This document shows, one piece after another, positions 9,512 through 20,800 of a stretch of 64,000 bases of DNA. The stretch is from Hypericum androsaemum (taxonomy: Eukaryota > Streptophyta > Magnoliopsida > Malpighiales > Hypericaceae), in NCBI GenBank assembly GCA_963995505.1, contig OZ023190.1, forward strand, positions 19,338,092-19,402,091, written 5' to 3'. The number at the start of each line of letters is the position of its first letter. Within the stretch, counting starts at the first letter, position 1. The notes below the pieces were generated by a model. That model had not been told where the DNA came from. It worked only from the letters and a program-made list of their open reading frames with translations, and made no database searches. Made by a program: the position numbers and the translations under genes.

Positions 9512-12500
9512 ATGACTTCGATGAAGTACGAGATTCCTCAGTTGACGAGGAAAACTAATTTTTGCCTGTGGCAGGTCAAGATGCGTGCTATTCTGACACA
9601 TTTAGAGCTGGATGAGACTCTACTCGATAAAAAGTCGATGCCTTCGAGTTGGGATGCTGCGATGAAGGCGTCAAAGAACCGTAAGGCGGTGAGTCAGATC
9701 CAGTTGCATCTGTCAGATGATATTTTACGAGACGTGTTGAAGGAGACAATAGCTTCCTCATTATGGGCAAAGCTTGAAAAGTTGTGCATGCCCAAGAGTT
9801 TGACCAATAAACTGTGCTTGAAGCAACGACTATTTTCTATCCGGATGCAAGAAGATAAGTCTGCTCACGACCACCTTAATGAATTTAAGGATATAGTGGC
9901 TGATCTTAGAACTCTGGATGTGAAATATGATGATGAAAATCTTGCTTTATTGTTATTGTGCTCGTTGTCTGCTTCTTATCAGCAATTCAGAGATACTTTG
10001 TTGTTCAGCCATGATACTCTGAGTTGGGATGATGTTCATGATTCGCTCTTGGAGAAAGAGAGAATTGATAAGCACACTGTGAGTTCCTCTGAAAATAGCC
10101 AAGGGACTGGCTTGGTCGTGAGAGGGAGGTCTGAGGAGAAGAATGCTAAGTCTGGTTTGAGGAAGAAGAGCAGAAGCAAATCAAGGTCAAAGCACAAGGA
10201 TAAGACTTGTTTCAATTGTCATAAGGTTGGGCATATTAAATGGTTTTGTCCGGAGTTAAAGAACAAGAAGAAGGGCAAAAAGTCCAGTGCTCCGAAAGGA
10301 GAAAGTTCTGATAGCAGCATTGCTAGTGTTGCCACCACCACTCAGAAAGAAGAATCTGTGATTGATGGGAAGTCTAAAATTGATGCTGCTTGGGTCCTTG
10401 ATTCTGCTTGTACGTTTCATATGTGTCCCATCCGGGACTAGTTTTTAACATATGAACGTGCAGAGGGTAATGTTCTCATGGAAAATAATTTTGTCTGCAA
10501 GGTTGTTGGTATTGGCACAGTGAAGATCAAGATACATGATGGTATCATTCGAACCTTGACGAATGTGAGACATATCCCTGATTTGAAGCGGAACTTGATT
10601 TCGCTGAGTACTCTTGATACATTGGGGTACAAGTATACCAGAGAAGGTGGAGTTCTTCGTGTGAGTGAGAACTCATTAGTGCATATGAAGGCCAAGAAAG
10701 AGGTTAAAAATCTGTACGTTTTGCAGGGTTCTACAGTTATAGGGACTGTTGCTGCTGCATCTGGCTCGTTGACAGATTCTGAGAATACCTCATTGTGGCA
10801 GATGCGACTTGGTCACATGAGCGAGAAAGGCATGACCGAGCTAAATAGGAGAGGATTATTATGTGAGCAGGGTATTGGGAAGCTGAAATTTTGTGAGCAC
10901 TGTGTGTTTGACAAGCAGAAGAAAGTCAGTTTTCAGAAAGGTGTGCACACTACAAAGGGAAAACTTGACTATGTTCATTCTGATCTTTGGGGACCGTCTC
11001 AAGTTGCAACAAAGAATGGTTCCAAGTATATGCTGACTATTATTGATGATTATTCGAGGAAGGTGTGGGCATTCTTCTTGGAGAGTAAGGATCATGTCTT
11101 TGTCACTTTCAAGCAGTGGAAGACTATGATTGAAAAGTAGACTGGGAGAGATGTCAAGCATCTCCGCACAGACAATAGATTAGAGTTTTGCTCTAGTTAG
11201 TTTGATGAGTTCTACAAGAATAAGGGTATTGTCAGGCATAAGACAATCCCGGGTACACCTCACCAGAATAGAGTCGCTGAAAAAATGAACAGAACTTTGT
11301 TGGAGAAAGTTCGTTGTATGCTGTCAAATGCTGGTTTGCCTAAGTCATTTTGGGCTGAAGCTGCTTCCACTGCCTGTCACCTTGTCAATCGTTCACCTCA
11401 TGCATCACTTAATGGCAAGGTACCTAAAGAATTGTGGTTTGGAAATCCTCCTAATTATGCTGTCTTGAAGATATTTGGGTGTCCTGCCTATGCTCATGTG
11501 AATAATGGCAAGTTAGAGCCAAGATCTGTGAAATATATCTTCCTTGGCTATGCTTCTGGAGTGAAGGGATACAAGTTGTGGTGTCCCGAGCTGTCTAAGG
11601 TCTTGTTGAGTAGGAATGTTATTTTCAAAGAGACAGACATGCTGAGTAAGAGGGAGGATATTTCTTCACCTGGTGTTCCGAGTGCTCTAAGTGTGGACTT
11701 GCAAAAGTCAAAAGTGCAGGTGGAGTTTGATGCTGATCCAGAAGCGAATTCCTTCCGTGATGTTGATTGTCATGGTCCTACTCAAGGTAGGTTGTCTGAT
11801 GAAGTTGAGAATATTGGCACAGTTGAGAGGGAGCCAGCGTATTCTATTGTTAGAGACAGGCTCAGAAGAATTATCAGGCCTCCACAGAAGTTGGGAGAGG
11901 CTGATATTGTTACTTTTGCCCTGAATGTGGCAGAAGAAGTTGATAGCTGTGAAGAACCGTCTAGTTACTCAGATGCTGTGAAGTCGAAAGAGTCTACTAG
12001 ATGGTTGGTTGCTATGGAGGAAGAGATAGAATCTCTTCACAAGAACAAGACTTGGGAGATTACTGAGCTGCCTAAGGATAAGAAGGTTGTCAGTTGCAAG
12101 TGGGTATTCAAGAAGAAGGATGGTATACCTGGAGTTGAAGAGCCTAGATACAAGGCTAGGCTAGTGGCTAGAAGATATAGTCAGATTCTTGGTGTGGACT
12201 TTAATGAGGTATTTTTACCAGTTGTGAAGTATACCTCGATTCGTTCTCTTCTTGGTATTGTTGCTATGCAGGATTTGGAGCTTGAATAGCTTGATGTGAA
12301 GACAGCTTTCTTGAATGGAGAGCTTGAGGAGCAGATTTATATGGAACAACCTGAGAGTTTTCATATTGAAGGCAAGGAAGACCATGTGTGCTTGTTGAAG
12401 AAGTCCATGTATGGCCTTAAACAGTCTCCGAGGCAGTGGTATAAAATGTTTGATTCTTTTATGATTTCTCATGGTTATGAAAGGAGCAAGTATGATAGTT

Positions 12501-13510
12501 GTGTTTACCTGAAAAGGCTACGCGACGGTTCCCAAGTGTATTTGCTCCTGTATGTGGATGACATGTTAATTGCTGCAAGTGACAAAGGAGAGGTGAGAAA
12601 GCTCAAAGCTCTGTTGAGTAGCGAGTTTGAGATGAAAGATTTGGGTCCTGCTAAGAAGATCCTTGGCATGGAGATTGCTAGAGATAGAGGAGCAAGGAAA
12701 TTATTTCTGAGTCAGGAGAGTTACATTGAAAAAGTACTTGACAGGTTTGATGTGACTGGTAATCCTGTGAGTACTCCTCTTGGTACACATTTTCAGCTTT
12801 CGTCTGCTTTATCTCCACAGTTAGCTGCTGAGGTCGATTACATGTCTGGTATTCCATACTCCAATGCTGTTGGTTCTCTGATGTATGCTATGGTTTGCAC
12901 ACGCCCGGATTTGGCCTATGCTGTGAGTGTCGTTAGCAGGTTTATGGCAAATCCTGGAGAAGGTCATCGGAGAGCAGTTGAGTGGATTATGAGGTACTTG
13001 AAGGGTACCAAGGGCGTGTGTCTACAGTTTGGAAGCACCAATGATGGAGTTGTTGGTTTCGTTGATTCAGATTATGCTGGAGACCTTGATAAGTCTAGGT
13101 CCTTGTCTGGATATGTCTTCACTATTGGAGGATGTGCTATCAGTTGGAGAGCTTGTCTACAGGCCATAGTGGCGCTGTCTACCATTGAGGCGGAGTACAT
13201 GGCTATAACTGAAGGTGTGAAGGAGGCTATCTGGTTGAAAGGTTTCTTCTGTGAAATCTGTGAGAAGCTGCAGGTCGGTACAGTGTACTGTGATAGTCAA
13301 AGTGCTATCCATCTCACGAGGGATGCTATGTATCATGAGAGGACAAAGCACATTAATGTGAGGTACCACTTCATTCGGGAGCATGTTGTTCAAGGTGACA
13401 TTGTTGTGAGCAAGGTGGGTACAAATGACAATCCTGCAGACATGTTGACGAAGCCGCTTTCTGGTACTAAGTTCGAGCATTGCTTGGACTTGGTAGGTGT
13501 TCGTACTTGA
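9512..13510 (+). pseudogene. copia gag-pol polyprotein with four in-frame TAG stops
   Basis: From ATG 9512 one frame runs to TGA 13508-13510 (about 1330 codons), broken only by TAG at 10439, 11138, 11198 and 12287. In order it holds a gag region; a CCHC knuckle CFNCHKVGHIKWFC (from 10208); the protease motif VLDSACTFHMC (just before 10439); GAG-pre-integrase LWQMRLGHMSEKGM; integrase VHSDLWGPS (about 10974); RT with YVDDMLIA (about 12553); and RNase H with STIEAEYMA and CDSQSAIHL. The upstream TTG-initiated extension to 9479 is unlikely to be used. By family comparison the stops replace Trp, Gln, Gln and Gln. There is no frameshift. The element cannot make its own proteins. Confidence 0.92.
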
Positions 13511-13578
13511 TGCTGATAGCCCTTAGGGGCTGGTGGTGAAGGTGGAGAAACGTTGATGTTGGAGTCATAGAATTTGGT

Positions 13579-13592
13579 CCAAGGTGGAGATT
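13579..13592 (+). other. Polypurine tract of copia element 1
   Basis: CCAAGGTGGAGATT ends directly at the 3' LTR. Purine-rich AAGGTGGAGA is the usual copia plus-strand primer form. Confidence 0.75.
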
Positions 13593-13864
13593 TGTTAGGG
13601 ATTGTTCCAAATTTCTAATTAGAGTAGGCTCTATTTCCTGATCAGAATAGAGTATTAGTCTCATATATATATACAGCCTATGCCTAGGTCTTATTTGTAC
13701 TAGTTGAGAGCTGTGAGGTAGAGAGAACCCTCACGGAGGCCTTGTAACCGATTGGACTCACATAGTGGACGACTCTCCTTTGCCCGTGGTTTTCTCCCCG
13801 TCTTGGGGTTTCCACGTAATTCTTGTGTCTCGTATTTTACTCGTTTCGATCTTATTTCCCAATA
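13593..13864 (+). repeat. 3' LTR of copia element 1
   Basis: It starts TGTTAGGGATTG and ends CCCAATA. It is followed by the target duplication TAGTT at 13865-13869. Confidence 0.93.
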
Positions 13865-13869
13865 TAGTT

Positions 13870-14480
13870 AAACTCTATTATTGATATAAAAGTCTTATTA
13901 TAATTATGATTATTAGTTTAATTTTAATCATTCATTGAAAATTTGATGAATGCGTCTGATTGTTTCTAGGTATATAGTTTGGTCCTTTCTCTACTTATAA
14001 AAAGATGCTAATGATATACATCAGTGGGTATCACTAAACGATAGAAAAAAGAGAAAAACTAAACTATGACTAAGAGAAGATTTCAACTGCATGGACATCA
14101 AGATTTCTCTTCATCAATTGATCCCGTACGCTTTCGCTTATTATTTATGTAATTAATATTACATAAATCTCTTACCCCTTCGCCGCCAAAGAAAAATCAA
14201 GAACAGATTGTTGTAGAGAGAGAGAGGTGCTGCAACTCGAGACCTTTCTGTTCAAATCGCTGTCGATTGGGAACTCTAAGAGCCGTCAACAATGTTAAAC
14301 GTTATCAAGCAGGTTGTAGTGAAGCATCGACCCATAATTTATATCTGCTTATGGTTTATTCGGGGCCGTAATTCCGACCCAAGTAGGAGCGCGACCAAGA
14401 ATTTGGCAAGGTTATAGAATTTCAGTTTTCTTTTGATCCAGGAGTCAAAATCTGAGGTGATGGATTTAAGGAATTCCGGA
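13870..14480. other. Spacer without recognised genes
   Basis: AT-rich DNA; no coherent ORF or RNA gene seen. Confidence 0.5.
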
Positions 14481-14944
14481 GCAAGTGGTCAAGGGATGCA
14501 CTCGTTTGGGACTTTTTCCCATCTGGGGGTTTGATGGTTGGCGGTCAATGGGTGCTCATCGATGTGGAACTGGCCATGGGAATCCCTTTGTCCTTCTTGT
14601 GAAGATGATGATCATCTCCGTAACTTCACAATGGCTTTCTGGGATTCTTTGCTTGATGCATTGGAATCAGTCGGTGTGGCGGTGAAAAATTTGAGATCGC
14701 ACTTGGAGCATTGGCTTGGCCCAGTATTTGGTGGTATGATTAAGAAAGTGTAGTTTGTGTTATGAACTCGTGCAATTATCCAAAAAGAGTAATGCAACAA
14801 TGAACTTCCTATTCATATTATTGTGCATTGTGTTTACGAGTGGTTCGGGTGGTCTATTTCTAATCTTATTTTTGGAGAGTGAAAATCTAGCCATGTAACT
14901 TTTAAGTAGAATATATATTATTTTTTCTGCTGTAAATATTGGGG

Positions 14945-14978
<34 letters not shown>

Positions 14979-14998
14979 CTATTTACTATAAAAAAATT
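14481..14998 (+). mobile_element. LINE 3'-end fragment (zinc-binding RT tail)
   Basis: One frame encodes LCPSCEDDDHLRNF followed by AFWDSLLDAL and ends FGGMIKKV, a degenerate copy of the zf-RVT tail of plant LINEs. The related fragment at 62170-62836 reads ALCPICGNFDESIDHLF and ends GGMNKKV. Both finish with AAATTAATCTATTTA-like sequence and an A-rich tail. A (TA)n run at 14946-14971 lies in the 3' UTR. Confidence 0.65.
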
Positions 14999-15747
14999 GG
15001 TCGTGAAGAATCAATTGAGTGATCATTAAATTGATAGGTACAACCATAAAAATATTTTTTGATAGGTATAGGGCCTCTTATCCACAATGCAATATAATCG
15101 AGGTAAACACACGTATGAGAAATGGTGTTTGACTTCAACAAATGAGCACCTATTATTTAATTTGTTGGAATTCTTTTGGGATGAAGCAGGGTAGCATATG
15201 GAAATTGCATTACCAGCCCCCCTGTGGGTTTGGTTTCTTATTTGGCTTCGGATTGTTTCTGAATTTGTATTGTTTTCTGGTGGATTTCTTGATGAAATGG
15301 TGATAACGGTTTTCTCCTTTAAAAAAACTGCATTACCAGCTGCTAACCCACAGTTTTCCCAGCTCCATGCACTGTTTCGAATTTATTCCAGCATCATAAT
15401 GGATAAAATTGGATTGGGACCTTATCTCCAATGACAAAGTATTCGCTTGAAAATTATTTCATTTAATATTCTAAGTTTCTGTTGTATTTTTTGTTCTATT
15501 TTTTCCCTTTTCATGAGATGTCGCACTTCAGTTACGTGAGTATTTAAAACATGTCTTGTTGCAAGCATGAAGAAACAGCTAACTGAAAAATTTCGAAGTT
15601 GTCTTTAACTTTTTAACTTTTATTCTATGTCTATATCCTATAATCTGTTAGAGTGTTATGTAACTTGCTATTATTATAAATAAAAAAATTTTAGGCCACC
15701 CCTTTTTAAAAAGAAAAGGTTAGAATCTCTTCGTGGTCCATTGTCTG
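14999..15747. other. Spacer between LINE tail and copia element 2
   Basis: Low-complexity DNA. A short open stretch at 15198-15434 has no recognisable protein, and GCATTACCAGC occurs twice (15207 and 15331), suggesting repeat debris. Confidence 0.4.
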
Positions 15748-16027
15748 TGTTGGATCTTGGGCCCATCAGGCAATTATTATTGTGCCTGATTGGGCCTAGG
15801 CCCATTAGGCCCATAAGTTGGGTTGGATGGGGCGGTCAACCCGCGTTGACCGGTCCGATGCCACGTAGGCGCCACGGCAGCGTGACGTGGCGCTGACGCA
15901 GTTGCCGCCAAAGGTGGCGGTCCACGTGATGCGCTGACGTGGCGCCACGTGGCAGACATGCTGTCCGAAGTGCCACGTGGCGGACATGCGGTCCGAAGTA
16001 CCACGTGGCACGCCGCGTGGCGGGCAT
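15748..16027 (+). repeat. 5' LTR (portion matching the 3' LTR) of copia element 2
   Basis: It starts TGTTGGATCTTGGGCCCAT and tracks the 3' LTR closely as far as GTGGCGGGCATG, then diverges completely. It contains four CACGTG hexamers (15923, 15946, 15974, 16002) embedded in a roughly 28-bp repeated unit containing GTCCGAAGT and CCACGTGGC. Confidence 0.8.
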
Positions 16028-16931
16028 GAATCCAAAAACTTGGGGATTAATTAGAAATTTGCCCAAAAATCCCCAAATCAACAGAAACCCTAATCGGGCG
16101 ATTTGGGGGCATTTTTTCCCAAATCGAATTCTGTCGATTTCGTCAGAAATCTGACAATTTCGACGCTGTAGATCGACGATAGTCGATTCTCCGGCTTCCT
16201 CTCGACGTACCGATACCACGTTTGTGGATCGACGTCACCGGAATTGCGAGATTGAAGCCGATGACGGCGGAGAGGCGCGGAACGGAGAAGACGATCACGA
16301 CAGAGAACGGCCGCACGTCAGCCCGCGAGGCTGTTACGGACGTGCTCGCGAGGACGCGATGAGTCGAACGCGACCGGTCTCGGCCGTTGGTTCGCCGCCA
16401 TTACACGGTGGTCGTAGAGGGAGCGGTGGTCGGTTTTTTCGCCGATCGCAGGAGAAGAGAGAGAAAGTGAAGGGAAAATAAGCGAGGGGCAAAATCGTAA
16501 TTTCACAATTTTTTCCGAAAATATTTATACCCGGGTCAAGAAAATTAAAAAACTGGACGGATTGGCCTAGTTTCTTGGTTTGACCCAACCCAATTTACGG
16601 TCAATTTTGACTCAAAATTGGACTTAAATTATTGGGTTTTTTTCTCTTTTAATTGGATAAAATCAGTTTTTATTCAATTAAAATCCAATAAATTGATAAA
16701 AATTTTGAGAAATTTTTGTCAATTAGGTTTATTAAAATTATAACGATATTTTTAATTAACTTAAAAAGAAAATATTTTGGAACGAGTTCCAAGATATGTT
16801 AAATTTAACTAAAATTACATGAATTGATCCATAGTATGATAATCAAAAGATTGAAAAATGAGTTTTTCAATCCTATTTTGGGAGAATATGAGAATTAACT
16901 CGAAATTGAATTACAATTGTTTCAAGATTTG
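16028..16931 (+). other. Unmatched 5' leader of copia element 2
   Basis: GC-rich to 16480, then AT-rich. It replaces the expected second half of the 5' LTR and the primer-binding site. I find no similarity to 23172-23516. Confidence 0.5.
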
Positions 16932-17513
16932 ATGGCTACTGGAGGAAGGTATCTGAACTTCTGTGCAACAGAACTTCGACAAAAGGTTCTGAAACGCCGT
17001 TTACCGCTGCGTATGCCTAAGGATGACATGTATGTTATCGTTGAGCACATCGAGGCTGTTCACCGGGAGATGCAAGACTGCATCTGGGCCGAAGGGTATG
17101 ATCCTGGAGAGGACTGGCCCTCCATATTTCAAGACCTCCTGGTCACGCTGAAAATTCGTGAAGATATGTTTGTCTTCTCGGAGCCTGAGTTCAATACCCA
17201 TAGAGATGCCCTCTACGGTTTGATCCACTATCTCGAGGAGAGGGGTCTTCGCAGAGAAATGATACCTTCTCATGTTCTGGAGCCGCGAAGCGGTTTAATT
17301 TTAAACCGTTACCTCACTAAGGAATACTATTATAGTTTTCCTCCGCTTCTGATCATCTGGATTATGGAATCGATCCCGGTTCCGGCGGTGAACTTGAAAC
17401 TTTCCACCGGACCGTCCTCGCACTCTGTCCCCACAGGATCGTCCTCGGACCCGGATCCAGATATGTATCTGGATTCTCCTACCGGATTGCCTGGACATCC
17501 GATCCCTGTGTGA
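16932..17513 (+). CDS. Unrecognised 194-codon ORF upstream of copia gag
   Basis: An open frame from ATG 16932 runs to Pro-Ile-Pro-Val followed by TGA at 17514. I do not recognise the protein. It opens MATGGRYLNFC and has a charged N-terminal half with the stretches MPKDDMYVIVEHIE and EGYDPGEDWPSIFQDLL. A likely helical middle reads HRDALYGLIHYLEERGLRRE, then a hydrophobic patch SFPPLLIIWIM, and a Pro/Ser-rich tail TGPSSHSVPTGSSSDPDPD. It has no zinc knuckle, protease or integrase motif, so it is not gag. It is intact while the neighbouring gag-pol frame has many stops. It may be an additional ORF of this retroelement family, a captured host fragment, or part of another element. Whether it is expressed is unknown. 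Confidence 0.45.
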   Translation: MATGGRYLNFCATELRQKVLKRRLPLRMPKDDMYVIVEHIEAVHREMQDCIWAEGYDPGEDWPSIFQDLLVTLKIREDMFVFSEPEFNTHRDALYGLIHYLEERGLRREMIPSHVLEPRSGLILNRYLTKEYYYSFPPLLIIWIMESIPVPAVNLKLSTGPSSHSVPTGSSSDPDPDMYLDSPTGLPGHPIPV

Positions 17514-17891
17514 TTACATGTTATGTTTAACTGTGCCCATGTACATATGTTATTTTTGGGGGGGCTTTTGTACAATAGGTTGAGATCTTATCTGAGTTTT
17601 TGTGCATGTACGAGCACACTTAGAGTGTACAAATACATGTGTCAAACATGTAATTAAATAAAGATATTTGTTTAATTACTTCCACTTGAGTTTACTATCG
17701 ATGAACTTTAAACGGTTGAAGTTTAAAATTAATACTTGAATGGTGAGGGGAAGCATGCCCGCGAGCCACTTCGATTTTGAGATTAATTAAGGACTTCATA
17801 TCGTTAAAAGTTATGAGTGAATAGTAAATTGTATCATATTGCCAAATCAAAATTCAAATATGTTCTCATATTAAAAAAAATCCATATAGAG
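17514..17891. other. Leader between the extra ORF and gag
   Basis: AT-rich sequence with a run of seven G at 17559-17565. No feature recognised. Confidence 0.4.
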
Positions 17892-20800
17892 ATGTCAGTT
17901 GCTTCTAGATCTATCATAGCTGAGTTAAACCGTGAGTTAAAACTCAACGGTGAAAACTATGAGAATTGGAGCATGAAAATCCAATATGTGCTTGAGGAAC
18001 AAGAGGTTCTGGAGCACATACATGTAATAATGGATGAGCCTGAAGAAGGCACAACTGCTCAACATAGGCGAGACAAAGAAGCTTATGTTATTTGGAAGAG
18101 AAAGAACACTACTGCTTGATTAATTTTACTAAGTTCAATGATGGATTATATCACCCGATAATTTTGCGTGCATGACAACGCGAAAGAGTTATGGGATGCT
18201 CTCAAACAAAAATTCAGAAATTTTTCGGTGTCAAAGCTACGTGCTTTGACCATAAGGTATGATCAGTGAACTAGCAGAGGCTAATCACATACTTAGCAAC
18301 GAGCAGCAGATTCAAGCTGTCATCCGTTCTCTACCACTAAGTTGGGAATAGATGAAGATGAATCTTACCAATTCCGATCATTTGGTAATATTTGATGATG
18401 TTGCCAGATACCTTGAGCTGGAGGAAGATCGCCTCCTAGTTATGAAATCCCACCCTGAAGCCCATTCGATTTGTTCGACTGGGAGTGGTGGGAAAAAGAA
18501 GAAAGGTAAAGAGAATGGTAAGTGTAAACAAACTCCAAAGGCTGAAAACTATGGAACCAAGTTGGATGGCTCCAAGGCTAAAAAGAACAAGCGGTTTAAC
18601 ATTTCAAAAGTAAAATATTTTAACTGTCAACAGAAGGGACATTTTGCAAAAGATTGCAAGATGCCCAAGCAGGTACATCTAAACTCAAGTGTGAGGAAGT
18701 TGTATGTATCCTCTTGTACCCTTTTAACTGAGTCAAATTCTATGTGGGTGATTGATTCAGGAGCGACAGACCACATAGCTAGAGACCGTTGTTCGTTCGT
18801 TGAATACAGGCGGTTGCCGGCTGGAGTAAAAACCATTTTTGTTGGTAACAACTCGTGCGTGGATGTGAAAGGCTTGGGCACTTGTAGATTACACCTTCGT
18901 GGTGGTTGTGCCATTCTTTTACACGACGTGTTGTTTGCTCCAGACATTCGAAAGAACCTGATCTCAGTTTCGGCCTTAATGTCTTTAGGTTTTCGGTTGT
19001 CGTTTGAGGACGACACCGTTAGATTATTTTTAGATGATACATATTTTGGCCTTGGATATATATCGAAAGATTTTTTGATTCTGGAAATTGATCCTTGTGA
19101 AAAATTTTCCTTTGTCACTAGTTCAAACTCATCAGAGGATGATATTAAACTATGGCATTCTAGACTTGGGCATATCGGTCAGGATCGTTTAAACCGTCTA
19201 GCTAAGGTAGGACTGTTGAGAAATATAGAAAAATCTATATTACCTAGATGCGTATCCTGTCTAGAAGGGAAAAGCACTAGGAAACCTTTCGGTACTGGGG
19301 CTAGAGCTAAATTTCTAATACAATTAGTCCATTCTGACATATGTGGTCCAATGAACGTGAGGACAAGGCATGGAGCATATTACTTCATCACCTTCATTGA
19401 TGACTATACTAGATATGGTCTGATATACCTAATTTCTCACAAGTCTGAAGCCTTAAACTGCTTCATGACATACATGAGTTTTGTTGAGAATCAGAAGGAT
19501 AAAAAGATAAAGGCCTTATGAACTGATCGTGGCCGTGAATATCTTTCTGATGAGTTCAAAGTTCTATGCATTGAAAAAGGAATTGAACATCAGTTGTCCA
19601 TTCCTTATACACCACAGCAAAACAGAGTTGCTGAAAGAAGAAATAGAACCCTTCTTGATATGGTTAGATCGATAATGGCAGAGGCAAGTTTGCCTTTATC
19701 ATTCTATGGAGATGCGCTCCTGACTGCCGCATACGTTCTAAACCGTATTCTCTCTAAGTCTGTTACAGCTACTCCTTACAAAATGTGGATAGATCGGAAG
19801 CCCGATTTATCCTATTTTAAGCCATGGGGGTGTGCGTCCTATGTCCATTCTACCTCAAGTACTTTCGGTAAACTAGAACCGAGAGGTAGAAAAAGTATCT
19901 TTATAAGATACCCAGAGGTATCTAAAGGGTACGTGTTCGTGGGTGAACTGGACAATGGACATGTAACAGAATTTGAATCGTGCAATGTCACGTTTTTGGA
20001 AAATAAATTTCCAAAGTTGGGAGAGGTTAGTGATGACCTTACCTTTATGAGACAAATGAACCAAAGTCATCTGGATCACTTCTTCCGAGTGGGAGAATTT
20101 AGGAGGAAGATAGAGATTTTTCAACTCAAAATGACCCGGAAGGTCATGATCTGAGTCCTGAAAGGGAGGTAATTCCTTATTCCAGTAGGAGTATGGTATT
20201 TCTATCCAGTGGGAGTGCGATTTCTGGATATGATGAATATATGAGAGATGTTTATCAAAACTGGAAATGCCATAGGTCTAGCAGAACTAGCATACCACGC
20301 CGACGATTTGACATCGAAGGCGAGGCTAATGCATTCTTGGTATCACTAAAGAAATTTGGTGGTCCAAGTGAAATTCTTCTGGCCATCCTGCAGGATGAAG
20401 ATGAACCAAAGAATATATCTGGAGTTTTGTCATCTCTAAAACGAAATGAATGAATGAATGCAATGGAAGAAGAAATGTCTTCTATGATAAAAAATCAGGT
20501 TTGAGATCTGGTTGACCTACCTAAAGGGCGTAGGACAATTGAGAATAAATGGATTCTCAAAATCAAGCAAAATGCAGATTGTAGTATCGAAAGATACAAA
20601 GCGCATTTGGTTGCCCAAGGGTTTAAACAACAGGCTGGGATAGACTACGAGGAGACTTTTGCACCTGTTGTTAGATTTACGTCAATTATGGTCATTTTAG
20701 CTATGGTTGCTAACATGAATCTAGAATTACATCAAATGGATATAAAGATTGCTTTTCTCTATGGAGAATTGGATGAAGAAATCTATATGATTCAGCCTGA

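Larger units (their letters stand above)
8668..13864 (+). mobile_element. Ty1/copia LTR retrotransposon, structurally complete, coding region dead
   Basis: 5' LTR 8668-8940 (273 bp) and 3' LTR 13593-13864 (272 bp) both start TGTTAGGGATTG. The element is flanked by the perfect 5-bp duplication TAGTT (8663-8667 and 13865-13869). A primer-binding site follows the 5' LTR and a purine tract precedes the 3' LTR. The order gag, protease, integrase, RT, RNase H identifies copia. By eye the LTRs differ at about 11 positions plus one 1-bp gap, roughly 4%, so the insertion is fairly recent. The last base triplet is ACA in the 5' LTR and ATA in the 3' LTR. Confidence 0.95.
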
